Below, one piece after another: positions 9,001 through 21,290 of a DNA stretch of 64,000 nucleotides. The position numbers and the translations under genes were made by a program. The notes below the pieces were generated by a model, which saw only the letters and a program-made list of their open reading frames with translations, had not been told where the DNA came from and did not search any database. Location: contig NC_088301.1 of assembly GCF_032854445.1 (NCBI RefSeq), positions 40,285,187 through 40,349,186 of the forward strand, read 5' to 3'. The DNA comes from Liolophura sinensis. Its lineage: Eukaryota; Mollusca; Polyplacophora; Chitonida; Chitonidae. Position 1 is the stretch's first letter. Every line of letters begins with the position of its first letter.

Positions 9001-11650
9001 CTACGATACAGGCCAGATCATGTAATGAGACGTCAAACCTGACATACAATATATATTGCATTTCAGATCAAAGTACCATAACTGTTGTTATAGTTCAATG
9101 GCATAAAGCCAATCCAATGAAGCCTATAATTTCTCAACAGGCCAAATATACACATGCTTGTTCGGTCTGTTAAGTACCATTATACAGGTTGTTGTGGTTG
9201 AAAGTACATCTATATATATATATGATATAGTGGTTTATCATGAATGTAATCTCCCATACACATTTGCCTATAAAATTCCTCATTTTGACGCTTCTCAAAG
9301 GATCCAGTAAACGAACTTTCAAACTAATATACTAAGAATAATCGACTCAGCTTTTAGGCCTAAGTGACTCTCCTCTAGCCCCACTCCCACCATAGTTTTT
9401 TTTTTATTTATTCGATTTAATGTTATTATTACGCCAAGTAAAGAAATTTCATCCTCTTACGCATCCATGTATGCAATAATCTAAAACTCTTGCACGGATC
9501 GAATTTTACTTTCTACATCGTTCAAATTAAGCAAGCTTTGAAAGCAGTGTAAACAAAGACTGTTCTGAAAGGCAGAATACACACGATCATGTTTTAAATA
9601 CAGTTTATTATTTTAGAAATTATACATAGGCCTACATCAATTTCATTTATTTGACTGCATGGTGTAAATATATATATCATATACCATGACTATAACCACA
9701 GTCATTCGCCAGGTATATACCTTACAAACATTATTGAATTAGGCCTATATAAACCCGAAGTCGATATTCGGAGAGCCAGATTCGAGCCTGTGACCTCTCT
9801 GGCCAGGGTCCAAAATGTATCCAGTGAAGGTCCTATATATATCGATACATGGGCAGACCCCCTGAATCTCGCGCACTGTGAATGTGTGGCCATATCCCTA
9901 GAAAAAATTAGTTATACCTTAAGAAATGATAACAGAGCTTATCGCACATATAACGAATCAAGTGCAGGAGGGATGGGTGGGGAAGGGTTTTCGCAGTTCC
10001 GGACCAAATAGAAAATGCATTGTATACGTACAGTTCATTCGAGTATAGGCATATACATATACGTATAGGCCTTAAAGAGATTCAACAAATATAGTGTACG
10101 AAAATAATATAGCGAACAGAAATAGAAGAATGGGACAACTTTGTAGAATGAATACATTAACGATGCCTTGTCAGAAGTGAATGTTAATGTGTTAATGTTC
10201 AGAATGTCGCACATTAGTTTCCCAAGCCTGGTGGTTGGTTCCCTACTCTCCACGAACTTGCTTCTACGAAAAGAGGGCCTATGTACGATAAGACTTCAGT
10301 ATGTAGGCCTACGGTAATAAATTTTACACCCTTTTGGGCCCTATATTATATTAAAGAATAACCATCGTTATTATAGGCCCAAGCCTGCCAATTGTTTCAA
10401 GCAAGACAAATTTTACAAAAACTTAATTTAAAGGGTGTTTTTTTTTTTACTAACAATGTCCACAATAGCATATTGTTTTTTTAACAAGTGTTCGCTGGGT
10501 GCCTGACAAGAGGCCAACGGTATAAGGGAGGTAATTCAAAAATATTATGCGGTCTATTTCCCTTCAGCAAAATATTCTCAGAGCTATATTTTTCTTCCAA
10601 CATTTTTTTTTGCGACCTACATTATTTTTGCAGGCTACTAAGAGTTTGTCTAAGTTCAAAATCAACAACAGAGTACGTAGGTTGTTTAACGTCTTACTTA
10701 GGTACATACGTAGGCCTACACATGTATATAGTCATATGTTGTACATGCCCTGAATCAGCAAAAACGGTATGTGGGCCTTACTGAAGCTGGAGTTCTCCCA
10801 ACACAACCAAGATCAATCATAAACTCACAACTGCTAATTAATTACATGAACAGGCCACGCTGACTAATGTGACATTCTAACTACACGAGTTTCAATAGAA
10901 GTCACTCATGGCACATGCTATCCGCGTGTCCCCGCATACGATCGCCATGTGACTTGATGGGCGTGGCACACTTACCGATAATGAATAACACGTGCAGGGA
11001 TTTTCTTTAAACACGTGCAAAGCATGGTGACATGGAGTCATTTCCTGTTTTTGATTTTAGATCACATGACATGCTTTGACAAAACTCGTACAGTCACCCT
11101 GGTTTATTTTCTTCTTTCAAATGTGCGTTTAATTCTTGGCATCTGTGAACTTTGGGGCTAAGTATTATGCCTATATATACCTCCTATACTGAGATATATG
11201 CCTCCTGGTTATTGATAACGAAATCCTTTTTCTTGTCATTTTATGTGCTGAAAATTTCGGGGTCGAAATTTTCAAAATCATTCAAAATACTGATAAGAGT
11301 TTGTATGAATGAACACACTTTCGATACCTAATGAAGAATGCAGAATATACATCTTAGTCTAGTGTAATACATGAGAGTCTCTATCCAACCTTAGCAGAGA
11401 TATTTGTACAACATATTGCACCAGTTTCAGGCTACGTGTTATTACATGCCACTACCTATAGGCCAAGACTATTCATGACTGGAAAGGTATATAGCTATAT
11501 AAATACTGTTTACACCTAAGGTACACACGCTGAGTATGGCAGTAAAGTATATAAACAGTTTGGTATGTGCATATGGAAAGCTGACAAATATACAACTATG
11601 GTGTACCATACGTTTACCGTATGTCGCTTACAGTATTCCACGGGATTTCT
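9001..11650. other. non-coding stretch
   Basis: No coding exon recognised. It holds an AAGGGAGGTAATTC motif near 10524-10537, TA-rich tracts near 9210-9230 and 9667-9685, and repeated TAGGCCTA-type strings that recur through the window. An anticodon-like or tRNA fold was not found. Confidence 0.5.
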
Positions 11651-11787
11651 TTCTTTATTCGATTGGTGTTTTTCGATGTACTCGAAAATATTTCACTTAT
11701 ATATGACGTCAGTCAGCATTATGATGGGAGGAAACCTGGCAGGGACCGAAACCCACGACCATCCGCATATTGCTGACAGTCCTTTCC
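11651..11787 (+). repeat. SINE-like repeat A
   Basis: Ordered blocks are TTTATTCGATTGGTGTTTTT, a GTACTCGAAAATATTTCACTTATA-type stretch, CAGCATTATGATGGGAGGAAACC and CCCACGACCATCCGCATATTGCTG. This is one of the two fullest copies in the window; compare 27084-27300. I recognise it as a widespread repeat type in molluscan sequence, from memory. Confidence 0.7.
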
Positions 11788-13612
11788 ATATACAACAAAC
11801 CATTTGAGAATAGTTCCTGCCTATATTGGTATACTTCAGGAAAGTCTTATATGCGTATTTTGGAGTATCGTGTCCATATAGGCAGTGAATACTACCATAT
11901 ATACATATTTGGTGTACACCATACACTTCTCAGTGCAGTAAACGTACATCAAGTATCATATTTATACACATACATAGATAGAGAGACAATGAGTATATAC
12001 GTATATATGTAAAGAGTACGTTTTAGCCGGGACAAATATAACAGAATCTAATATAATTGAATCAAAACTGTTATATTAGTCTCAGGTTTCAGAAGTACGC
12101 AGTATGAGATATCGTGTATATACAGTACTGCATATTAGAGTATTAGAACTATATATACAATCATAATAAGTAGGAAAATGTGCTCCCTAAGTTTGGAGTA
12201 TATCATGTGTATCATACGTAAGCATGACATAGGCCGTACCATGTACCGTACCAGTATAAGAACGCGGAGAGTCGAACATCTCCATGGAAACCGTATATAT
12301 AATATAGTGGAGTCTACATTCAATGTGTCGTCGTATTGTACATGCAAAGTTGCAACGTGCATCTAAGCCGTTGATCTTCTCGATTTGTCCATGTCCAGCA
12401 TGGCTGCGTTCACTGATATGGGGAATGTAGCGGATTGGCGCCACAAGTCCACCTATTCCACCTATTCAGACTATCCTACGGTCTGCCGCGTACACGCCCA
12501 GCGTGTGGGTTCGGGGGAATGTCGCATATCTGCTGCTGGGTGACTCAGATTCACGACTTTCACATGGCCTCGTCTAAAAGTACATGGCTCTTATGAACAC
12601 ACTATATACCCCAAATCAGTTGCATGAAGATATATATCGTTTGCAACACGTGTAGAAATAAATCATTCATTAACTTGACACCTTTCACAAAGATTTTTAA
12701 TTGATGAAAATATTTTGAACGTATATGCATGGTAAAGACAGCTCTTTTAACCATAAATATATCTTGTTTTTTTTTTTTTTTAATTTTTGTTTATTGATCT
12801 ATTTATTTGTTTACTTTTCGCCACGGTGTCTCTACATTAGTTGTAGGCCCCAATGATCAGTGTTTAAATAATGCGAATTCGTTGCTGCAATTCGAATAGC
12901 GAGTGTCTGCAGATTTAATCAGCATGGGGAACTGGCACAGCATATAGTTACGTGCTGAAGTAATGAATGGGGTGGAGTTGGGGGTGGAAGTTCAAGGGGC
13001 GTGGCAGGTGAAGGGTGCATGGTTACCAAGGGCGAATAGGGTTGGTTTCCACACACGTGCAGACAAGAAATGAACAGCTGTAAGTTTAATAGCCATTACG
13101 GATACAGTTTTTGCATGGCAAGCTGTTTAATGGGCGTTTTCGGCTAGCCCTTATTCAATAAAGTCACATGCATATTTGTTTACCTGGAACACGCTAATTG
13201 CATGGTGATAAAAAAACAAAATAAAAAACAAAAAGGCCGTTTCATATTATAGTACATATTACGGAGTGTGTTACACTGGCATGTGGCATGCATGACAGCA
13301 CCTGAAATCATCTATGTGAAAGGAAAAAGAAACTTTCCCCAAACATGCAGGTCTAGGGACCAAAAACGGAGGTCTATATATGCCCCTCGCTCACTACCAC
13401 TCAATACGCAGCCGTGTGCTATACATGTGAAGTTTACTTATATGTGGTATCTCTGTTTAGAGAAGAAATGAGAGATACGCAACACATTTTCCTCTGGTAG
13501 CTTAAAAAAAAGAACTGTTCGATGTGTGAAATTAGGCACACAGGCCTACATAGTCATCGAAAAGTTGAAGGCTGTCCTGCCGACGTATATTTTTGTCTGC
13601 TTACTTCATCTA
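11788..13612. other. non-coding stretch
   Basis: No gene recognised. A poly-T run lies near 12766-12781. Short open frames on both strands around 12135-12444 overlap each other and have no domains. Confidence 0.5.
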
Positions 13613-13908
13613 AAACTTTGAATCTAGAGAATGTCACAGAACAGATACCGAAGTCAGTTTATTCCCCAGATTCCGACAAATAATCTATCCAACATAAAGT
13701 CTGAATCGGGAGAATACTGCAAATTGGCACCAGAAGTCTAGTTATTCCCTGGATTCCGAGAATGTCTACCAAACTGACACGACTGGTCAAAGGGAGATAA
13801 TTTAGAGAGGTTGGTCTCGAGTTACTTCCCTTCACACATGTAGCGCAGTTGTCAAAGCAAGCGTTCGCTCATTGAATTGTCGACTGGTCAAAGGGAGATA
13901 ATGTTGTA
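13613..13908 (+). repeat. dispersed repeat D, copy 1
   Basis: This segment aligns in order with 14671-14930, about 1.06 kb away in direct orientation. Shared blocks include AGAGAATGTC-CAGAACAG, AAGTCAG-TATTCCCC, GATTCCGA, AATCTATCCA-type, GAATACTGCAAA-type and GGTCAAAGGGAGATAAT (twice in each copy). In both copies the first AAGGGAGATAA is followed after about 20 bases by an inverted TTACYTCCCTT. No coding capacity is seen. Confidence 0.8.
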
Positions 13909-14670
13909 AGGTTTCTGCGCAGACACGTCAACCTTACGGCGTTAATCACAGTTATACTACACCACGGAACATGATTGCAGCCTTCGAGAGCTAACAAGGC
14001 CATTGTTTATAAGAAACCCCAAATAACACGAAGTACTACTGGTACTAAGACATGGTTGGCCTTGTTACTAATTCAACAGCACTCAGATTTCACTCACGCA
14101 GTACAATATGCGGTAGCGGTGACAATAAACGCAATAGGCCTACTCATTTATTTATGTTTTTATGACTGGTGATTTGCGTCCATCATCCCGATACTCAAAA
14201 ATATTTCATTTATCCAACGACGACCAACAGTATCACTGTAGGCCCAACTTATGAAGATATTCAATGCACGTATGTCTCAACTGGAGTTCTAACCCGTCTC
14301 ACAATAGACGATCAGCTCCTTATATAATAGTCCCAGGCTTTCGTGTAAGTCTCTCTAGTTCGGCTGCGTTTAGATGTAATTAACCTGATGAACATTTCTT
14401 CTACTCTATAAGACGTACGTTAGATGAGTCAAATGATTGTAACCGGGTTGGGCTACATGAGGCACCTGGGGTGCCTTAATTAAAAGACAAAGTCCATTTC
14501 TCCGTTTGAATTGCCGTATTCAAAAGGAAACTAAATCAATGGCAGTTATAACGAGCTTCTAAAAATCGTCCATGAAGAATAACGGTAACTAACACTGAAG
14601 TTGTACCTGTGTAAAGGCCCACCCACCGTATACGTCCTGCTTATATAATACATGTATTTGTTCACATAAC

Positions 14671-14930
14671 ACTCTGAATTTAGAGAATGTCGCAGAACAG
14701 GTACCCAAGTCAGCGTATTCCCCCGATTCCGAAACTAATCTCTCCACTACAAACTCTGAATCTGGGGAATGTTGCAAACTGGCGGCCGTAGTCTACTCAT
14801 TCTCTGAATTCCACTTACTTCTACAATTCAGATGCTGCTGGTCAAAGGGAGATAATTTGGAATAGTGTGTCTCTCTTTACCTCCCTTGTACCAGATAGCT
14901 ACTCAAATGGTCAAAGGGAGATAATGATGT
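14671..14930 (+). repeat. dispersed repeat D, copy 2
   Basis: Second copy of the repeat at 13613-13908, with the same order of blocks and the same two GGTCAAAGGGAGATAAT motifs (14841-14856 and 14911-14925). The first is followed by an inverted TTACCTCCCTT at 14877-14887, so the pair could form a hairpin stem of about 11 bp. Confidence 0.8.
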
Positions 14931-17150
14931 AAATTATGTTTGACTTGCGTACCCACATCTAGAAATTGTCTGTTCGTTTATTTGCTTGCTCGGGTGTAGG
15001 TGGCATGTGGAAAACGCTAAATAATAAACCAACCAACCATTTATCATCGGTACGTGTATTTTAGTACGATGAATTAAACAGAACACCAGGTATCAAACTT
15101 GCAACAGACTGATGGATACAACAGCCTTTTTCAAGTATACCTGTAGCTGATGAAATGCCTCATACGCCCTGTTCCGGTGCATGTCGTATTCGTGAAAGCC
15201 ATCTCGACAGAACTGCATGTAAAGGGACACAGTTTTCCCCGTTATCAATGCAGGACTAAACTAAAATTAGGGCATAGATTTACTGCAGTGAAAGTTGAGA
15301 TGACCTGGGTTCGAACTCACACACTCTACAGTCGGCGTCTCCTAAAGATCGAGATATGGATCAGGCAGACCTACAAATCCGCTTGTCTAGTGAATTTGTC
15401 CTACATGTGTCAAATGTAATATCCCGAAATGCAGTTAAACCGAGGTGTTGCCGGTTTCCCCCAGATCTTTCACAGTTTATCAACAACTAGATAAAACTAG
15501 TCTCCTATAGTTTCTAGCAGTGTACTATATATCTGATACCCACTTATATATGCAATGTATAGAATGATAAGTAGGACTTTAAAAAAAAAATACCCCAATC
15601 CTTATTGCACACACACAGTGCAACAAAGTAGGTTGCTTGGTCCCATTATTTATTTCATACCTGTCGGAGAGTGCTTGCCTACAGACCACAGTTCTTGAAT
15701 GGGATAAACAATTATTGGATTTTATTACGCCAAGAACCTGCTTTTCCAAGAGCACGAAAATGCACGATAGTCATCTAGAAATATCTTATGGGAACGGGCA
15801 TACACGGAAAAATCGAGTCAAGGTGGGTGCTTGATTTACTTACTCGTAGATGTCTTATTTACATGTATATAGTTACTAACAAATATATAGGCCTGTATAC
15901 ATGTATAAAACTTCAAATATTGCATACCTTCTTGTGCAGAAGACATTTCTATATTTATTTAGGATTAATTCAGAAATTTTTAAATATTGACATGAAATTT
16001 AATAATTTGTTTTACTTTTTTGGGTGGGGGTGGGGTGGGGTGGGGGGACCGGAGAGAGCACAGTGCCAGTATCAGCTCCATGCGCACTGCTTGCTTTTGT
16101 ATTTGGAGATAACGTAAATGTAAGTTTGAATGCCATATTTTTACTTCTTAAATAATATAAAAAATATATATATGCAAACGTTTACATAAATATCGTACTG
16201 CATGTTGAAGCATAGATCGAGTGGTTGTCTCATTGCTTTCTCAGCTTAGATGTGCGTTGCGACTAATACACAGGCTAGCATTTTCACTTAAACCAATAAA
16301 TAAATTAATGATATGTATACACAAGTTGTTTGCATGATGCTGAGTGCATAATAAAACTGTATTTCTTGCTGATATTTGCTTAACCTGTTCACTAGCAGCT
16401 GGTGTGCGCATGTTGTGTGAGAGTCTGGCTTACTTTTACATATCTTTAGCCTATGTATGTATATAGACCATCCGGTCAGGAGTTTACGGGAACAGATGTT
16501 GACCTGTGAAGGAGGGTGTCGCTGGAGTCAAGGTGTGAGTGTGGTAGGGAGAGCGTGTGAGATTTAATGGGTGGAGTTGGGGGTTGAGAGGGAGTTGTGA
16601 CTTTTGTTAGCGAGATGGGTAGGCTTGCCGGTACGTCAACAAACATGCCTAACTTCAAGCATCTTCATGTATTAGAACTAAATGTACAATTACGGTATTA
16701 AATATTCATACACATGTGGAGTATGCTGTCGCCATTAGTTAATTGAGGCCTCGATTGTATACCCTTATATCATACTCTCAGCTATAGCGCCTGATGTTGG
16801 AGCGCCAACAGAATTAGATATAATAATATAGATACCGGTATTGGCGTTATGAGAGAAACTTAGCTTTCTTAATTTTCTATGCTGACAGATTGTAAATAAT
16901 TGTGATTTCAGGGTATGTTTTCGATGGGTGAATTTAATATTATTTATTTATAATCTGAAGATCTTTATGGTTTTTAATCGAAACTGATTTCTAAATTTTT
17001 CCTAACTTGGCCATTCTTAATTAGGCCTTCTCCTGAAGTACGCTGGATTGTGTTTAATTCTCAGATTTCAAAGCTTCAATTACGTATGCCTAAGCACGCT
17101 TTGGGTGAAACTGATGCAAAATTATTCAAATGACAGGCGTGGGCTGATTG
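14931..17150. other. non-coding stretch
   Basis: No gene recognised. It includes a G-rich tract at 16021-16047 and, near 15295-15330, a string with GGGTTCGAACTC that resembles a tRNA B box but lacks a tRNA fold around it. Confidence 0.5.
16021..16047 (+). other. G-quadruplex-capable tract
   Basis: Runs of three to six G separated by single T residues occur five times in succession (TGGGTGGGGGTGGGG and onward). This matches the G3+N1-7 pattern four or more times on the plus strand. No gene is associated. Confidence 0.7.
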
Positions 17151-17154
17151 TCGG

Positions 17155-17197
17155 AAGGGAGGTAATGCGTGCTTGGGAAGCATGGATTACCTCCCTT
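17155..17197. repeat. inverted AAGGGAGGTAAT pair (hairpin)
   Basis: AAGGGAGGTAAT at 17155-17166 is perfectly complementary to ATTACCTCCCTT at 17186-17197, giving a 12-bp stem with a 19-base loop. The same motif in single or paired form recurs at about 565, 3677, 10524, 13789, 13891, 14845, 14914 and 18013. Confidence 0.85.
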
Positions 17198-18507
17198 TGA
17201 CCATGGGTGAATTTGAAAGGCCTTGCGCAAGTGAGCCCATCCCTATACTGTCAACTCTTCAAGTATTGTCTTGGGTGAAAATGAAACTACCATGATGACT
17301 TCGGCGAATTATATCGAAATTAGTACTTCTACAAGTAGTATCCCACATTGTACCTTGTGTACACGTGTGATTCATGCATTGAGGGCGCATGGAGAAAACT
17401 ACATTCATGCATACAAAACAATGCATGACTATGAAAAACTAATATTATCATCTGGGATACTTAAATAATAAATACAAGAGGTAAAAAAAGTGTGAAATTG
17501 CGTGTGAGAGAAAAAAAACAGGAGAGACGGGGGCCAAACGCAAGACAATCAGGTACATGTTGATCTTCATAGATCTTCATCGCTCTCGGTATATGCATAT
17601 ATATATATACAGTCTGCTCTTTACCCCGATATGGAAATTACTTTCGTTCCTGCAGATTGTTCATATTTATCTGAATTCGGTGAAAGTCGCAGATCTGCTG
17701 CTTGGGTCGTAGTATTTCCTGTTTTCCGACAGTTTTCTAGTAGAGACAAGGCTAGGAACTCTCTGAAACAAGAGAATGTAGCCAAATGGGGAATCCCTAT
17801 CACCTTATTCACCGCTTTCCGACAAATACAGTGCGTGCAACATCACTACCACTAGATGGGAAACGAAATATGGACCAGAAACAACCAAGCATATATCGTA
17901 CAGCAATCATTATAACAGTGATTGGTTGCACATCTTTATTTAAATTAACACTAGAAAATCGCCCTAAAGTAAAATTCTGTTAACGTAAATATCCAAAGCA
18001 TGATCTACATCGGTTACCTCCCTTAGACCATTGTTGCTCGTGAATGAACAGCCGGTTTGGAGCATATTTATGGGTTATAGTTTGTTGAGCTATTTCACAT
18101 TTCTTTGCTTAAGTTAATAATGCACATGAGGTGAACATACGTGACTGGGTACGTAATTTTTGCCTAATATTCTAATGCATGACATTTCAGCTGGATTAGC
18201 AGTCGGAACACCCTCATTTTATTGATTAAGTGCAACGGAATATATATTATGACCATACTGTCACATACACAGCAGTAATAAAAAAAAAACAAGAGCTATA
18301 GTTCTTGCAAACTTTTTAAGAGCAATATTGATACATGTCGTTTAAGAAGAAACCATCCGTTCCCGTACACAGCCGTAATCTTCTGAATGAGAGCAATTTA
18401 TGTTAATATTTACTGATTTATACTGGTAATTACTTACATACCATATTTTGATTTTAGTTTAACACGATGCAAACTTTCTTATGCCAGAATGGTTACATTT
18501 ATGGGGA
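17198..18507. other. non-coding stretch
   Basis: No gene recognised. An inverted-orientation TTACCTCCCTT motif lies near 18014-18024. Short open frames near 17621-17983 overlap on both strands and lack domains. Confidence 0.5.
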
Positions 18508-18565
18508 GACAAAAAACAAAACAAAAACAAAACAAAAAAAAAAAAACAAAAAATAAAAAAATAAG
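18508..18565. repeat. A-rich low-complexity tract
   Basis: CAAAA/AAAAC-type units with long A runs, similar to 1031-1149. It could be the decayed tail of a retroposed copy, but nothing adjacent supports that. Confidence 0.85.
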
Positions 18566-18589
18566 CAACAGGCTATCTTTCGCTTGTAG

Positions 18590-19255
18590 GTGCTTGGGAA
18601 TCTGGGAATCCTCCCGACGTGGAGCCGCATCTGAAACAGACAGGGATTAACCCAAATAACAAATCAGAAATGACCCAATGCCGCACCATTCAGATGCCTA
18701 AAACTGCCCCCTCCATACTCATACACCACCATGCACACTGGCGTTAAACTGGTCCTTTTATGTTTAACTCAAACGGCCCGGCCTAGGGCCGGCGTTTCTC
18801 CATTATTGAGCCGACACAGGTGTGCCAGTTAGGGCAGACAGCTAGGGGTGTCCCAATGCCAGGGTGAGGCTGCTCTATGCTGGTATCAGCCTTGCATGGC
18901 CCATTTGGAGACAAGAATAACCGGAATGGGGAAACACGAAACACGCGATAAAGGGTGCGGATCCTCGATCAGCGCGCCTTGAGCGGTGGCACGAAGATAG
19001 CCGTCGAAAAACGAACGCTATCATGCAGTTTTTCTTAAAAATCTAATAAATGCACAAAATGAGTCCAACGCACGCCTAAAGCATTTTTATTGATGAATGA
19101 TTACAGGTCCGCACAAGGCTATCAGTGGTGAGACTAGTTCTCACCACGTGCACATGTTTACACCTGACGTACAGGGTCGAAATGTCAAATTTGTTTGGTG
19201 CGCGTTAAAACCAAAAATGAATCAAATGCATTGAGAGCGGCGCATGTACTATGAG
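18590..19255. other. GC-richer non-coding segment with two hairpins
   Basis: This segment is visibly richer in G+C and CpG than its surroundings. It contains a near-palindrome CCGGCCTAGGGCCGG around 18778-18792, and a perfect 9-bp stem (GTGGTGAGA / TCTCACCAC, loop CTAGT) at 19125-19147. I compared it mentally with U1, U2, U4, U5 and U6 snRNA, 5S rRNA and tRNA consensus and found no match. It may be part of an uncharacterised repeat. Confidence 0.45.
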
Positions 19256-21114
19256 GAGTGTGATCTGTGAACGGAGCTCTTTGTAGGATTTGTGTTTATT
19301 AAATATTTCTTGTATGTGGACAGCCATAGAAGATATATATTCCTATATAGGACTACTTACATACGCATAGAAGATGTGATATGATGGGGGTAATGAACAA
19401 ATGGGCAATAAGCATGTACAGACTACCAGCTTTACCCCTCACTATACAAATCCACGTTAAACAGCACATTCAAGACAGCGCGCATCTGGGCACCTCATTC
19501 GCCTGTTCGGCGAATGGAATACCCTAAGAACTGCTCACCTGTCACCGGAAATTATAGTATATTAGAGAAATGAACAATCTGCAGAAGATACGTAAACTAT
19601 GCCTATAGTTTTGCATGGACGGCTTTGGGCAATTGCGTGTGTACGCCTACCTATTTATGGGCCACCTCCAATGACCAGGCGTCGAAACAGATAGCCTTAT
19701 TCCAGTTGTCAAACATGGACGGTGGTCAATAATCGTAAGGCCATTTCCCAAAACCACCAACTACGAAATTTCGACGATTCACGCAAAGAAAAGCAGCCAC
19801 CAGTTTTTAATGATGCTATTGGAAAAACGTATGCACTCAAAAATTAATGTATTAATTGTAACAGAAGTCTGTTGTCATTCTAGCATCACTCGACAACTGT
19901 AGTGTAGGTAATTGGTCTCAAGATACACGCCTATCGTTATTTTTTTTAGGAGTTTGGCGACAAACATCAAATGAGTGAGTTTACTCATGAATCTGAACAT
20001 TTCACGTTTGTCTATCATGTACAGTTATATGTATTTTCGCCTGTCATGCATAATCTGCATTTGAACTAGTGGCCGATATCTGACGTGGTAAACGGTTTTT
20101 ATTTATGGGCATACCTGGTCGATATTTGAAATGGTTTTGTTGACGGGTGTCTTCTGTAAAATTTCATACAATTTAGTAGATTTAGAGAAAGTTTAAAGTC
20201 AGGGCAAAATTTCATTTATCGGTTTTGACGCGGCCGATAAGAGTGTTGTACCATATGAAAGTACGATATATAAAGTATAGAATTAACGAAGGTGAATTAT
20301 TTGTATTTAAATTTTCTTGTTATTACTCTCTCTATTTTGGTTTATAAGTGCTGGTTTACAATAAATATAGATTACAAATGCGTATTAGCAGAAGTAAGAA
20401 TTGTTCAGAGTTTCAGGGTCACATCAAGACTTGGATAGCCAGTTATTTTTTTTGACTGGCAATATCAGCTTTTTGGTATTCTGATATAAAGACGTTTCGT
20501 TCTCACATAACATCAGAATTGTTCATATCATTTCAAAAGATTAAAGTACAGTGGGTTAACTAGAAATCATTGGCACTGTAAGCCATAAAAACAAACAGCA
20601 TCGATCCTATAATTTCTTTTTCAGTATTTCAAACGGTTTAATTACCGGTATGCTGTTGAAGATATGCAAAACAGGACAAGAGATAGGTGGACGTGTACCA
20701 GAAAGCAGAAGTTTTGGATCTTCCTCTGTCTTGACATTTAAGGAAGAGCAAACATTTCAAGGCTGGATCACTGGGTTGTGGAAAGCCACGAATTTCCACG
20801 AAAAAGGGCTCACATAACTATTGTGGAAATTATCTAAATGAAGATAAAAAAGGGAGTCCATTTCGAAGAAATCGTCTCGGAGAAATCTCCATGGCACAAA
20901 AACTTTCCAAGACAGTGTCCCTCTGAGATCGTTATCATAACCGCTGAAACTGTAAATAAAGAGTTTCAGAAGAGTATACAAGAGCTTGGTTTCAGGATTT
21001 GGAAGTCTTTATTTAGGAACACAACTGGATATTTTATTGGACGGAAGAAAATCATAAACAGTGAAGAAAGTGACTTTCAGCTGGGATCTAAAAGTGAAAA
21101 GGTCCTGTATTAGT
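19256..21114. other. non-coding stretch
   Basis: No gene recognised. Open frames on both strands around 20757-21113 overlap each other, have no recognisable domain and lack obvious splice sites. Confidence 0.5.
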
Positions 21115-21290
21115 TCATGGGCCAAGGCCCAACATTTCACATATTGGTACTACCTAGGGTGGCCAAATCTCCTTGCTATTTTTAAGTTGGTACATGTCAT
21201 TAGACCTTGTTTTGATATGATAGCCCTCGCGGATGGGTAGCTTTGTATGGATTATGCTCTTTTTAATAAACATACTTACTGATCAATGGG
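21115..21290 (+). repeat. dispersed repeat F, plus-strand copy
   Basis: It matches the reverse complement of 23240-23400. Shared blocks are GGCC-x-ACAT, ATTGGTACTA/ATTGGTACCA, GGTGGCCAAA, a GTTGGTAC/ACTGGTAC block, then TTAGAC and GGTAGCTTT followed by TTTTAATAA. The copies are diverged and form a widely spaced inverted pair. Confidence 0.55.

Noticed and set aside
15295-15330. Possible tRNA gene (GGGTTCGAACTC B-box-like string)
   Set aside because: No acceptor stem or A box at the right distance; likely a fragment of a tRNA-derived repeat.
18590-19020. Possible spliceosomal or 5S RNA gene
   Set aside because: No match to the conserved cores of U1, U2, U4, U5, U6 or 5S.
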